Position numbers and translations under genes: made by a program
Notes under the pieces: generated by a model
Databases searched by the model: none
What the model was told of the DNA's origin: nothing
What the model saw: the letters and a program-made list of their open reading frames with translations, nothing else
Origin: Phycisphaerae bacterium
Lineage (GTDB): Bacteria > Planctomycetota > Phycisphaerae > SM23-33
DNA: 64,000 nt
NCBI GenBank assembly: GCA_018335035.1
Contig: JAGXKT010000005.1
Location: forward strand, 62,001-126,000
Direction: 5' to 3'
Part shown: positions 1 through 8,112 of the stretch, piece by piece
Numbering within the stretch: position 1 is the first letter of the stretch
How the letters are laid out: every line of letters begins with the position of its first letter

Positions 1-147
1 GTCGACGTGGGCCTGGCACTGAAAGACGCGCCCGTTGTACACACGGATGCCCTCGAAGACGCCGTCGCCGTACAGCAGACCGTGATCCCAGACGCCGACC
101 CTGGCGTCGTCCGCATCGACAAGCTGACCGTTGAACCAGACTTTCAT
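1..147 (-). CDS. ilvE: Branched-chain amino acid aminotransferase, N-terminal part (cut by window edge)
   Basis: Only the first 49 codons are inside the window, so the ORF track misses the gene. The translation begins MKVWFNGQLVDADDAR and contains YGDGVFEGIR, the N-terminal signature of fold-type IV PLP aminotransferases (IlvE, D-amino acid aminotransferase, aminodeoxychorismate lyase). The opening and the FEGIR motif fit IlvE best, the cytosolic enzyme for the last step of Leu/Ile/Val synthesis. The catalytic lysine lies outside the window, so other fold-IV members cannot be excluded. It starts 28 nt after galU on the same strand and is probably cotranscribed with it. Confidence 0.8.
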   Translation of the reverse strand, partial: MKVWFNGQLVDADDARVGVWDHGLLYGDGVFEGIRVYNGRVFQCQAHVD

Positions 148-175
148 GGGAGTCCTCGCCTCGCGTCGCGCCTCA

Positions 176-1039
176 TCATACGTCGGGCCGCCCGGTCGGA
201 CAACCGTCGGTGGGCCTCGCGAAGGCCGCGAAGGCGTCGGCATAGGCGCCCGGGGTGCCGGTGTCCAGCACGTCGCCCGCCACGCGGCACAGCAGCACCT
301 CGCCGCGGCCGCAGAGGCGCCGCTCAGCTTCGGTCAGCTCGATTTCGCCGTCGGCGCCCTCGGCGCTCAGGTCGCGCAGGGCGTCGAAGATCGCCGGCGT
401 GAAGGCGTAGATGCCCGCGTGGGCGAGGTAGCGGTCCGCCCCCAGCCCCGGCGTGACCAGCTCGCGCTGCGCCGTCGCGGCATCGGGCTTCTCGATCAGC
501 GCCGTGCAACGATAGACGCCGCCCGCGGCCGGGTCGCCCAGCGGCTCGCCGGCAGCGACGCCGCAGCGCTCCAGCGCCTCAGGGCCGATCACCTGCATGC
601 CGATCATCACGTCCGGCGCGTGGGCGTCCATCGCGGCGAGCACCTGAGCGGTGCAGCTCGATCGCCCGGCGGCGCGGCGGACGTGGTCGCCCAGCAGGAC
701 GCAGACGGGTTCGTCGCCGGCGAACTCGGCCGCCTCAAGCACGGCGTCGCCGAGTCCGCGAGGTTGCGACTGCTCGATGCAAACGATGTCGCGGGGCAGG
801 TCCGCGTCGCCGGCGGCGGCCTGGAGATACGCCTCCAGTGCGGCCCGCTGCCCCGGCGAGACGACCAGAGCCGCATGCGTGATGCCGCCGGCGGCCGCCT
901 CGGCGAGAATCCAATGAATGACCGCCCGCAGGCGTCCGTCCGCGTCCACCAGCGGCAGCAGCGCCTTAGGCGTCGCGGCGGACCACGGGCGAAGCCGCGT
1001 GGCGCGCCCGGCGATCGGGATGACGGCACGCGTGATCAC
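176..1039 (-). CDS. galU: UTP-glucose-1-phosphate uridylyltransferase family protein (GalU-like)
   Basis: 287 aa, the usual length for GalU. Near the N terminus is the nucleotide-binding loop GRATRLRP followed by TPKALLP with the substrate lysine. QSQPRGLGDAV (about residue 90), a GDH segment near 117 and an EKP motif near 187 match the sugar nucleotidyltransferase fold. The enzyme would make UDP-glucose from UTP and glucose-1-phosphate for cell-envelope sugars or glycogen-related metabolism. The start is GTG with no clear ribosome binding site. The gene diverges from the acylphosphatase gene and precedes ilvE. A related nucleotidyltransferase with a different sugar or nucleotide is possible. 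Confidence 0.8.
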   Translation of the reverse strand: MITRAVIPIAGRATRLRPWSAATPKALLPLVDADGRLRAVIHWILAEAAAGGITHAALVVSPGQRAALEAYLQAAAGDADLPRDIVCIEQSQPRGLGDAVLEAAEFAGDEPVCVLLGDHVRRAAGRSSCTAQVLAAMDAHAPDVMIGMQVIGPEALERCGVAAGEPLGDPAAGGVYRCTALIEKPDAATAQRELVTPGLGADRYLAHAGIYAFTPAIFDALRDLSAEGADGEIELTEAERRLCGRGEVLLCRVAGDVLDTGTPGAYADAFAAFARPTDGCPTGRPDV

Positions 1040-1047
1040 GCTGGACG

Positions 1048-1076
1048 TTGTACCCGCTGCCAGCGGCGCTTACAAT
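1048..1076 (+). promoter_or_regulatory. Candidate sigma70-type promoter for the acylphosphatase gene
   Basis: TTGTAC and TACAAT are separated by 17 nt. The inferred start point is about 10 nt before the ATG at 1095. Read from sequence only. Confidence 0.5.
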
Positions 1077-1094
1077 TCCCGGCAGAGGCGATTT

Positions 1095-1370
1095 ATGGCG
1101 CCCGAGCGGCGAGACATCTGGTTTTCGGGCACGGTCCAGGGCGTGGGGTTCCGCTATACGGCGTGTCGCGTGGCCGGTCGGCATGATGTGACCGGCTACG
1201 TTCGCAACCTGCCTGACGGACGCGTGGAATGCATCGTCGAAGGCGAACACGGCGAGATCGACGATTTCGTGACCGACCTGTCCGAGGCGATGCGAGGTTA
1301 CATCCGCGATCGCGACGAGCAGCACGGGACGGCCGAGGGGCAATTCAGCGGCTTCGGAGTCCGACGGTGA
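1095..1370 (+). CDS. acyP: Acylphosphatase
   Basis: 91 aa, typical of the family. The phosphate-binding loop GTVQGVGFR carries the catalytic arginine (R20), and the conserved asparagine is N38 in GYVRNLPDGRVE. The enzyme hydrolyses carboxyl-phosphate bonds such as acetyl phosphate or 1,3-bisphosphoglycerate in the cytosol. The ATG at 1095 is chosen over the longer ORF start because the family begins just before the loop and a promoter-like element ends at 1076. The stop overlaps the GTG of the next gene by a few bases, so the two are probably translationally coupled. Confidence 0.93.
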   Translation: MAPERRDIWFSGTVQGVGFRYTACRVAGRHDVTGYVRNLPDGRVECIVEGEHGEIDDFVTDLSEAMRGYIRDRDEQHGTAEGQFSGFGVRR

Positions 1371-2293
1371 GCGAACGCCATGAGACGGGCGCATCGCGGC
1401 ACACGAGCGAATCAGTGGTCGGTTGGCTCGGCGCGGTGGTCGACGGGGCGTTGACGGCGCTGAAGCTGACGGTCGGTGCCGCAGCCGGCAGCCATGCGCT
1501 GGTCGCCGACGGACTGCACAGCGCGTCGGACCTGGTCACGGACGCGGCCGTTCTGGCCGGGCTGCGCGTGTCGCGCCAGCCGGCCGACAGCGACCACCCC
1601 TACGGGCATCGTCGCATCAGCACGCTCGTGGGGCTTTTCATCGGCGTGGTGCTGTTCGCCGCCGGCGTGTGGATCGCCTACAACGCGTTGCTCGCCTTGC
1701 GCGCAGAGGAGGAGGGGGTCAGTAGCTCGCTGGCGTTTTACGTGGCGTTGGGGGCCGTGCCGATTAAGGAGGCGCTCTACCACATCACGCATCGGGTCGG
1801 GCGGTGCGCCGGCGACGTGTCGCTCCAGGCAAACGCCTGGCACCACCGCAGCGACGCATTGAGTTCGGCGGCGGCCGCGGCAGGACTGGCGGCGGTGACT
1901 TTCGGCGGGCCGGAATGGGCCTTCGTCGATGCGGTCACGGCGCTGGTGCTGGCGGCGTTTCTGCTTCTGGTGGCCGTGCGGCTGGTCCATCGTAGCGGCT
2001 CGGAGTTGGTCGACAGCGCCCCGGCTGAGGCGACGCGCCAGGCAATCGAAGAGGCCGTCGCCGCCACGCCGGGCGTTCGCAGCCATCACGCGTTTCGCGC
2101 GCGGCAGGTCGGCGGGAAGGTGGAGATGGACATTCACGTGCAGGTGGATCCGGACCTGACGGTCGGCGAAGGGCACGACATCGCCTCGGAGGTGCGTCGG
2201 CAGGTACGGAAGGCCGACGGCAGCGTCGCGGAGGTCATCGTCCACGTTGAGCCGGCAGAGCCGGACGGGGTGGGCGGCTCACGCCTCGGCTAA
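1367..2293 (+). CDS. Cation diffusion facilitator family metal transporter
   Basis: 308 aa. Membrane segments alternate with the CDF metal-site motifs: DGLHSASD in the second helix (H51/D55 region) and WHHRSDALSS in the fifth. HPYGH follows helix 2, and a soluble C-terminal ferredoxin-like domain (from about residue 215) ends with VHVEP, as in FieF/YiiP. The protein would export Zn, Fe or Mn using proton antiport; the metal cannot be read from sequence. The GTG at 1367 overlaps the acylphosphatase stop and fits the family N terminus better than the upstream ATG. The C terminus overlaps the convergent gene by about 15 bp. Confidence 0.9.
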   Translation: MSERHETGASRHTSESVVGWLGAVVDGALTALKLTVGAAAGSHALVADGLHSASDLVTDAAVLAGLRVSRQPADSDHPYGHRRISTLVGLFIGVVLFAAGVWIAYNALLALRAEEEGVSSSLAFYVALGAVPIKEALYHITHRVGRCAGDVSLQANAWHHRSDALSSAAAAAGLAAVTFGGPEWAFVDAVTALVLAAFLLLVAVRLVHRSGSELVDSAPAEATRQAIEEAVAATPGVRSHHAFRARQVGGKVEMDIHVQVDPDLTVGEGHDIASEVRRQVRKADGSVAEVIVHVEPAEPDGVGGSRLG

Positions 2294-3235
2294 GCCGGCA
2301 AGCTTCTTCTCGATGTGCCGCAGTTCGTGAAGCCGCTCGCTCATCCAGTAGCCAATCAGCGTCCCGCCGCCGCCGGCGGTCAGCCAGTCCACCGGCAGGA
2401 TGCAGGCGTAGTGCGGCAGCGACTTCCAGGCATCGACGCCGCCCGGCACGGCGACCATCGACAGCACGTAGAAGCCCAGCCCTGCCAGCAAGGGCAAACA
2501 GACGATTGCGGCGCTGCGTATCTCGGGGAGAAGTTGATGCGCCGCCATCGCGCCCAACAGGAACGCCGCCAGAAGGGCAAAGAGAATCTGCCCGCGCTCG
2601 GGCGAGCGAAGCAACAGCACCAGCAGCGCGACCGACACAACCAGACCGAGCCCCATCGCCGCCAGCGTCCGAGAGGCATCCGCCGGTCGCCACCGCCCGT
2701 CGCGCCACGGGGGCAGGAAGCCCAGAAGCGCCCGGATCGGCTGCTTCCCGTCCGCCGAGGCACCTGCGGCGAGCACGTCCTTGTGGAGCCACTGCGGGCG
2801 AACAGCGGCAATGCCGCGGCGGACGAGGTCGACAATGAGGGCCGCGACGAACAACAACGCCGCCAGCAGCGCCAATTCCGCGATGAGCCATCCGAAGACG
2901 TTCCGCAACGGGCCCGACCAGGCCCACAGCAGCCCGCGCATCTGTGGCGAACGCAACGAGACGCCGCCGACGCCGAGCACGGCCGCCATCAGCGCCCCCT
3001 CCGGGCGCGCGTGGACGGTCAGAACGGCGGCAACGGCCGCCAGAACCCATAACGCTCCCGCGAACATCGCGGCGCTGCCCGGGGCTCCCAGAACGAAGAA
3101 CACCACTGGGTCGCGCGGATCCGAAGGGCGCAGCACCGGCCACAGCGCAAAGTACACCAATACGACGCCGGCGACAGCCGCCAGTTGAACCTGTATCTTC
3201 TCCAGCAGGTGCAGGTGGCGATGGGTCAGTTTCAT
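2279..3235 (-). CDS. Polytopic membrane protein of unknown function
   Basis: 318 aa from the ATG at 3235; a TTG five codons earlier is the alternative and would run into the pta promoter region. A short basic N terminus ([14 protein letters not shown]) is followed by about eight hydrophobic stretches, such as [15 protein letters not shown] and [15 protein letters not shown]. The C-terminal tail ([16 protein letters not shown]) looks like a short amphipathic or coiled-coil helix. No catalytic motif is recognised. It is convergent with the CDF gene and divergent from pta. Confidence 0.7.
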   Translation of the reverse strand: MKLTHRHLHLLEKIQVQLAAVAGVVLVYFALWPVLRPSDPRDPVVFFVLGAPGSAAMFAGALWVLAAVAAVLTVHARPEGALMAAVLGVGGVSLRSPQMRGLLWAWSGPLRNVFGWLIAELALLAALLFVAALIVDLVRRGIAAVRPQWLHKDVLAAGASADGKQPIRALLGFLPPWRDGRWRPADASRTLAAMGLGLVVSVALLVLLLRSPERGQILFALLAAFLLGAMAAHQLLPEIRSAAIVCLPLLAGLGFYVLSMVAVPGGVDAWKSLPHYACILPVDWLTAGGGGTLIGYWMSERLHELRHIEKKLAGLAEA

Positions 3236-3243
3236 CGTTCGGC

Positions 3244-3273
3244 TCGACAATCGGCGGACAGAATCGTTAGAAT
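3244..3273 (+). promoter_or_regulatory. Candidate promoter for pta
   Basis: TCGACA and TAGAAT with 18 nt between them, about 60 nt upstream of the pta ATG. It overlaps the first codons of the divergent membrane-protein gene if that gene uses its TTG start. Confidence 0.4.
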
Positions 3274-3334
3274 TCGCGCCACGGTCACACGACCGCGGCT
3301 CATCCTACAGAGCCGACGAGCGAAAGGCAAACGC

Positions 3335-4345
3335 ATGGAGCACGAGGTCGTTCAGAAGCTTACGGCCCGGGCCGCGCGGCTGGGCAACACGATCGTTCTA
3401 CCGGAGGCGCACGATCCGCGCGTGCTTCGTGCGGCCGGAGAGGTCGCCCGTCGCAACTACGCTCACGTGGTGCTTCTCGGCCGACCGGACACGATCCGCG
3501 TCGCGGCCGAGCGCACCGAGGCGGACATATCGCATGCCGAGATTGTCGACCCGGACACCGACGGGGCGCGCGACGAGTACGTCCGGACACTGCAAGCGCG
3601 TCGCCGGCACAAAAACATGACGCGTGACGACGCCGACGCGCTGCTGAGCCACCCCGTCTACTATGCCGGCATGATGGTCGGCGCCGGGCGGGTCGACGGC
3701 ATGGTGGCCGGGAGCATGTCGCCCACGGCCGACACGGTGCGCAGCGCGCTGTACGGGGTGGGCACGGCCGAGGGCATCCGAACCGTCAGCGCCTGCAGCG
3801 TCATGAACACTATCGTCCACAACAGCGGTGTCGACGGTTCATTCATCTTCGCCGATACCGGTGTCGTGCCCGACCCAACCGTCGATCAACTGGCGGACAT
3901 CGCCATCGCTGCGGCGGACTCCTGCCGCGTGCTGCTGGACGTCGAACCGCTCGTAGCGATGCTGAGCTTCTCCACGAAGGGCTCTTCAAAGAGCTCCGCC
4001 GCCGGGAAGGTCATCGCCGCGACCGAGGAGGTCCGCCGGCGAGGCGCGAACCTACTGGTGGACGGAGAGCTGCAACTTGACGCAGCCGTGGTCGCAGATG
4101 TCGCGCGCCGTAAGGCGCCGGACTCGCCCGTCGCCGGACGGGCCAACACGCTGGTGTTTCCGGACCTGGCCTGCGGGAACATCGGCTACAAGCTCATCGA
4201 ACGAATGGGCATGGCGACGGCGCTGGGCCCGCTGCTGATGGGATTGGCGCGACCGGTCAACGACCTGTCGCGCGGCTGCAGCGCGGAGGACATCGTTCTG
4301 ATCGCGGCAATTACCGCCGTCCAGGCCGGCGCCCTTACGCCGTGA
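3335..4345 (+). CDS. pta: Phosphate acetyltransferase
   Basis: 336 aa, the size of the short single-domain Pta. The enzyme interconverts acetyl-CoA plus phosphate with acetyl phosphate plus CoA. Family motifs are visible: [13 protein letters not shown] at the N terminus, [11 protein letters not shown]-like substrate loop ([11 protein letters not shown]), DGELQLDAA, and [17 protein letters not shown] near the C terminus. The ATG at 3335 has AAAGG eight bases upstream and begins exactly where the family begins; the longer ORF start is rejected. No ackA lies beside it. Its stop overlaps the convergent STAS gene by 11 bp. A phosphate butyryltransferase is less likely given the motif set. Confidence 0.92.
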   Translation: MEHEVVQKLTARAARLGNTIVLPEAHDPRVLRAAGEVARRNYAHVVLLGRPDTIRVAAERTEADISHAEIVDPDTDGARDEYVRTLQARRRHKNMTRDDADALLSHPVYYAGMMVGAGRVDGMVAGSMSPTADTVRSALYGVGTAEGIRTVSACSVMNTIVHNSGVDGSFIFADTGVVPDPTVDQLADIAIAAADSCRVLLDVEPLVAMLSFSTKGSSKSSAAGKVIAATEEVRRRGANLLVDGELQLDAAVVADVARRKAPDSPVAGRANTLVFPDLACGNIGYKLIERMGMATALGPLLMGLARPVNDLSRGCSAEDIVLIAAITAVQAGALTP

Positions 4346-4688
4346 GCGCCGCGCCGGCGTCTTCGTACATCGGGAAGAGCTTGGTCAGACGCGTCGTCTC
4401 GAACAAGCGTCGGATGCTCGGTTGGGGCTTGAGCAGGCGAAGTTGCCCCTCGTGATGGCGTAGCTTGAGGTGTGCCTCGACCATGGCACCGAGTCCGGCC
4501 GAGGCGATGAAGTACATCTGCTCCAGGTCCAGCACGACGGGGTGGCATTGGGCGTCACACAAGTCACAGAGTTGCTTCCGGAGGCCCGCGGCTTCACCCA
4601 GGCCCACCGACCCGCGGACGTGTACGACTGCGGCCCGGCCGTGACGTTCGACCTCCAGCCCCAGCGATTCCTCATTGTCCGGTTTCAT
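4335..4688 (-). CDS. STAS-domain anti-sigma factor antagonist-like protein
   Basis: 117 aa from the ATG at 4688. The single domain has the STAS pattern: beta strand [10 protein letters not shown], then [23 protein letters not shown]. The usual phosphorylatable Ser of the DSSGLG loop is present as IASAGLG. Such proteins bind RsbW/SpoIIAB-type kinases and release their targets. It is the last gene of a tight group with the ATPase and STAS genes upstream (10-nt gaps). The longer ORF start is out of register with the family. Confidence 0.82.
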   Translation of the reverse strand: MKPDNEESLGLEVERHGRAAVVHVRGSVGLGEAAGLRKQLCDLCDAQCHPVVLDLEQMYFIASAGLGAMVEAHLKLRHHEGQLRLLKPQPSIRRLFETTRLTKLFPMYEDAGAALTA

Positions 4689-4698
4689 GGTCTGGCCC

Positions 4699-5160
4699 TC
4701 AGTCAGAGGCGTCCCGCGACCCGTGGCGGTCATTGACCTTGACCAAGCGAACCTGATTTCCCCCACCGAGAAACTGCACGTCGTCCATGTAGGCCCGCAT
4801 GAGCATGATGCCGCGCCCGCACGGCTTCTCAATGTTTTCGTCGGCGGTCGGATCAGGAATCCGCTTGGGATCGAATCCGCGGCCTTCGTCGATGACGGTG
4901 ACCTCAGTGCAGCGCTCGTCGACCTCGTAGCAGATGGTCACGCGCTTGTCGGGGTCCATGGCGTTTCCGTGCTTGATGGCATTATTGAGCGCTTCCTCGA
5001 CAGCAAGGCGAATCGCGAAAGAGGCCGACTCGCTGTACCCGTGCCGCGCCACCTCGTCGAGCAATGCCTGCTGCGCGCGGCGAAGATCCGTGAACTCGGA
5101 GCGTATCACCATCTTCTCTGCCAACGTAGCCCTCGTCGTGCCTGCGGGGGTCCCGCTCAC
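4699..5160 (-). CDS. RsbW-like anti-sigma regulatory factor (serine kinase, HATPase_c fold)
   Basis: 153 aa from a GTG at 5160; an ATG at 5112 (MVIRSEFTDL) is an alternative start. GHKL-ATPase motifs are complete: N-box EEALNNAIKHGN, G1 box DEGRGFDP and G2-like GRGIMLMRAYMD. No histidine-kinase dimerisation domain is present, so this is the stand-alone switch kinase type. It would phosphorylate and bind one or both flanking STAS proteins and in turn sequester a sigma factor or other target. No sigma factor gene is nearby, so the final target is unknown. Confidence 0.88.
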   Translation of the reverse strand: MSGTPAGTTRATLAEKMVIRSEFTDLRRAQQALLDEVARHGYSESASFAIRLAVEEALNNAIKHGNAMDPDKRVTICYEVDERCTEVTVIDEGRGFDPKRIPDPTADENIEKPCGRGIMLMRAYMDDVQFLGGGNQVRLVKVNDRHGSRDASD

Positions 5161-5170
5161 CCGCGCCGCC

Positions 5171-5536
5171 CTAGGTCAGCGACTCCAGCGCCTCGGAGAC
5201 GGCATCATGGATTCGGAAAACATCGTTGAGCCGCGTGATGACGAACACCTCGTAGATTTCCGGCTGAATGCTCGCCAAGCGGAGGTCTCCGTCTTTCTCG
5301 CGTACGTGCTTGTGCAGCGTAATCAACATGCCCAAGGCGCTTGAGGACATGTGCGACACGCCGCTGAAATCCAGAACCATACGCGGCCGAGAGGCCTCAT
5401 TCACAAGGGCTTCGAGCTGTCGGCCGATTTCGGAAATGCTCATCTCGTCGAGGATCTTCTCGTCAACGAAACGCACAACACTGACGCCATCCTCGACAGA
5501 CACGCTCAATCGCGGTTCTTGTTGCTGCATCGTCAT
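5171..5536 (-). CDS. STAS-domain anti-sigma factor antagonist (RsbV/SpoIIAA-like)
   Basis: 121 aa. The loop SGVSHMSSSALGMLITLHK carries the serine expected to be phosphorylated by the neighbouring RsbW-like kinase, and the fold pattern (VSVVRFVDEKILDE, MVLDFSGV) matches the family. Two ATGs, at 5536 and 5530, follow the ribosome binding site AAGGAG; both are plausible. It lies between the Hanks-type kinase gene (82-nt gap) and the RsbW-like gene (10-nt gap), which suggests one transcription unit. Confidence 0.87.
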   Translation of the reverse strand: MTMQQQEPRLSVSVEDGVSVVRFVDEKILDEMSISEIGRQLEALVNEASRPRMVLDFSGVSHMSSSALGMLITLHKHVREKDGDLRLASIQPEIYEVFVITRLNDVFRIHDAVSEALESLT

Positions 5537-5617
5537 CCGTCTCCTTGACCGGCGCCGCGGATACTGTAGCTTGCATGGTACCGGTCGGCGCCACGCGAGG
5601 CAACGGCCATTGTTCCC

Positions 5618-6850
5618 CTAACCCGCCAGCAACAACAGCAGCACCAGGTTCAACAACACGCTCGCGCCCAACCCCACCCCCAGTGCCACCAGGATGCTGC
5701 GACCGGACTGGCCGGGCTTGGCGACGGCATCGGCCCCCTCGTCGGCGGCCTCGACGGCCAAACCGTTGAGCACTGCGCTGTCGATCCGCTTGCGCGCCTG
5801 CAGCGGCGGCTCGCCCGAGCGAATCGCCTCCAGATCCAACAGCAGATCGGCCGTCGAGCCATATCGTCTGCGCCGTTCCTTGGACATCATCACTTCCACC
5901 ACTTCGCCGACGCCGGCCGAGAGTTCCGGGCGTACGTGGTCCGGCGGCACCAACGGCTCGCGCAGGTGCTTGTGCATCACGGCCACCGGCGTCGACGCCT
6001 CGAACGGCACGCGCCCGGTCACCAGGTGGTAGAGCGTCGCGCCCAGCGAGTAGATATCGGCGCGGAAGTCGATGTCCACCTCGCCTCGCACCTGCTCCGG
6101 GCTTATGTAGTAAGGCGTACCGTATGCGCGTCCGGCTTCGGCCTCGGCGGCGCGGACGTCAGCGGCAGCCCGTGCCAGCCCCATGTCCGCCAGCTTCGCC
6201 ACGCCTTCGGACGTTATCATGATATTCTTGGGTTTGACGTCGCGGTGGATCAGGCCCTGGGAATGGGCATGGTCCAACGCACGAGCGATCTGAATGACGA
6301 TGTCGAGCGCCTCGGCCTCGGAGAACACCTTGCCGCCCGCCAGCTCGTCGTGGAGCGTGTGCCCCTCGACGTACTCCATGACGAAATAGTGGTAGCCGCC
6401 GGCCTCCCCGACGTCGATCGCCTGGACGATGTTGGCATGATTCAGTTTGGCCGCCGCCCTGCCCTCGCGGTTGAACCGCTCGACGTACTCGGGGTTCTCC
6501 GACATCTTGCGGGGCAGGACCTTGATCGCCACCTCGCGATCCAAGCTCAACTGCCGCGCCTTGAACACCGTCGCCATCGCCCCGGCGCCGATCTTCTCGA
6601 GGATCTGGTAGCCGGGGATCTGCTGCGACCGCGACGCTTTGATCGTCTCCTTGAGGCGTGAGATCTGCCGCGGAGTCACCGATCCCTGCGCGACCAGCAC
6701 ATCGGCCAGCGTCCGGTTCGAGGCGTCTTCGTCGCGGCAACGCTTGGAGGCCTCTTCGACTTCTTCATGCGTCGCCAAATTGCGCTCGACGACAAGATGT
6801 CCGAGTTCCGTATCGAGCGATTCCGCCGTCTTGGCATTCTGCCCGGTCAT
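5618..6850 (-). CDS. Membrane-anchored Hanks-type serine/threonine protein kinase
   Basis: 410 aa from the ATG at 6850, which has GGGAGC upstream; the ORF start nine codons earlier lacks one. An N-terminal helical region (about residues 1-75) is followed by a kinase domain (about 80-335): glycine loop GAGAMATVF, VAIK lysine, catalytic loop HRDVKPKN and APE-like SPEQVRGE. The metal-binding DFG is DMG here. A single C-terminal membrane helix (SILVALGVGLGASVLLNLVLLLLL) ends the protein with almost nothing outside, so no extracellular sensor domain exists. It heads the partner-switching cluster and may phosphorylate its STAS proteins (inference). Confidence 0.92.
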   Translation of the reverse strand: MTGQNAKTAESLDTELGHLVVERNLATHEEVEEASKRCRDEDASNRTLADVLVAQGSVTPRQISRLKETIKASRSQQIPGYQILEKIGAGAMATVFKARQLSLDREVAIKVLPRKMSENPEYVERFNREGRAAAKLNHANIVQAIDVGEAGGYHYFVMEYVEGHTLHDELAGGKVFSEAEALDIVIQIARALDHAHSQGLIHRDVKPKNIMITSEGVAKLADMGLARAAADVRAAEAEAGRAYGTPYYISPEQVRGEVDIDFRADIYSLGATLYHLVTGRVPFEASTPVAVMHKHLREPLVPPDHVRPELSAGVGEVVEVMMSKERRRRYGSTADLLLDLEAIRSGEPPLQARKRIDSAVLNGLAVEAADEGADAVAKPGQSGRSILVALGVGLGASVLLNLVLLLLLAG

Positions 6851-6994
6851 CGCTGCTCCCGGGGAAAGACCTGGCATGCACCAGGCCGAAAGTTGTCTCG
6901 CACTCGGTAGCGCCCGGAAACCATAGTCACGTGTCCGACCGGCGTCAAGCTCTACAAGGCCCGCCCAAGCGACAGGCCGGTCCTTATGTTCATT

Positions 6995-8041
6995 CTAGGA
7001 TTCGTCTTCTGCCCAAACCATCGCGCCTGCTGCTTCATCGACCGCGGCATACATCGCGCGTGGGGCAAGCGTCTGACCACCGCGGCCGCGATTCGCCATG
7101 AAGCGTCGCACCTCCCAGCAGAGGTGACACTTGCCGGCATATTGCGCGGCGGGACGAAACCCCGCCCGTCGCGCCTCGTCGACAAGCCCCACCGGTCCTT
7201 TCCGCACCAACGTGGCGACAATCGCCCGCCGTCCGTGATCCGCGTCCAGCCGCCGCCAGATCTCGCCCGGCGTCTGGGGGCCGACCCGTCCGACGACGAT
7301 GCCCGCGCACGTGCCCGGACTGATCCGCCCTGCCGGGTCCACGTGCACGTGCCGCCCTCGCAATAGCGGCTGCCGACAGTTTTCATCGGCCAGATCAAAT
7401 ACCGACTTTGCCAGAAGATGCCGTCCCAACATGCCGGCCGCACGTCCGGTGAGCCGGTCCCGCCGCCGCTGGGCATACTCGGCGAACAGGCGCCGGCGCC
7501 GCTCGAGCGAAAGGCCCGCCGTGTCGATCCCCTCAGCAAGCCAATCCCGCCAGCGGACCTGCACGCGACCGCTGCCGAGGACCTCCTCCGCGGCGCGGAC
7601 GAGGCGCCTGACGCGCACGATGGGAACGAACTGCTGATGGTAAGGATCAGCCGAAACGCTGAGCGTCTGCATGCCGGCGACATCCAGCGCCGCCAGCCGC
7701 CGACGGATGATCGCATCGTCATCGGCCCAGAAGGCGTTGGTCTCGACCTTCTCCAGCGGGCCGAGCCCCTCAGCGTGGGCGCGGCGTGCGATCGTGATCA
7801 GAAGGTCCCAGTTGCCGAACGGCTCGCCGCCGGTCAGGTGAACCCGGCATCCGTGGGGCGAGGCGTCCACCAGGCCGCGCCAGGCGCGCAGGGCCAGATC
7901 CGCGTCGATCCAGCCGCGGCGTTCGGGACCGCAGCACAGGTAGCACGACGCGCAGCGGGCACTGCACCAGTAGCTCAGCAGGATGCCCGCCCGCGACCAG
8001 TACTTCACCGGCATCGGTTCTGTGCGATGTCGCCGGGGCAT
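6995..8041 (-). CDS. Radical SAM protein with C-terminal cysteine cluster
   Basis: 348 aa from the ATG at 8041; a second ATG at 8014 is possible. The cluster motif is CSARCASC (CX3CX2C), ligating the SAM-binding 4Fe-4S cluster, followed by LTGGEPFGNW, the GGE motif for SAM binding. Later cysteines (ENCRQP, GTCAG, KCHLCWEVRRF) resemble a SPASM/twitch-type auxiliary cluster region. The substrate is not identifiable. It is divergently transcribed from the GGCT-amidoligase-like gene across only 71 bp with back-to-back promoters, which hints at a shared pathway. Confidence 0.85.
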   Translation of the reverse strand: MPRRHRTEPMPVKYWSRAGILLSYWCSARCASCYLCCGPERRGWIDADLALRAWRGLVDASPHGCRVHLTGGEPFGNWDLLITIARRAHAEGLGPLEKVETNAFWADDDAIIRRRLAALDVAGMQTLSVSADPYHQQFVPIVRVRRLVRAAEEVLGSGRVQVRWRDWLAEGIDTAGLSLERRRRLFAEYAQRRRDRLTGRAAGMLGRHLLAKSVFDLADENCRQPLLRGRHVHVDPAGRISPGTCAGIVVGRVGPQTPGEIWRRLDADHGRRAIVATLVRKGPVGLVDEARRAGFRPAAQYAGKCHLCWEVRRFMANRGRGGQTLAPRAMYAAVDEAAGAMVWAEDES

Positions 8042-8047
8042 GACGGC

Positions 8048-8077
8048 ATTGTACCGGTTGGCCGGCACGCGGCGCAA
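8048..8077 (-). promoter_or_regulatory. Candidate promoter for the radical SAM gene
   Basis: TTGCGC, 18 nt, TACAAT on the minus strand. The inferred start falls at or next to the ATG at 8041, so the message may be nearly leaderless or may start translation at 8014. Confidence 0.4.
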
Positions 8078-8086
8078 TGCTACAAT
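8058..8086 (+). promoter_or_regulatory. Candidate promoter for the GGCT-amidoligase-like gene
   Basis: TTGGCC, 17 nt, TACAAT, about 20 nt before the inferred leader end at the ATG at 8113. It overlaps the opposing promoter. Confidence 0.5.
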
Positions 8087-8112
8087 GCCGAGCAGCGCCG
8101 CGGCGCGATGCG

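Noticed and set aside
8077-8112. Upstream start of the GGCT fusion (12 extra codons)
   Set aside because: Falls inside the promoter-like element; the ATG at 8113 matches the GGCT N terminus.
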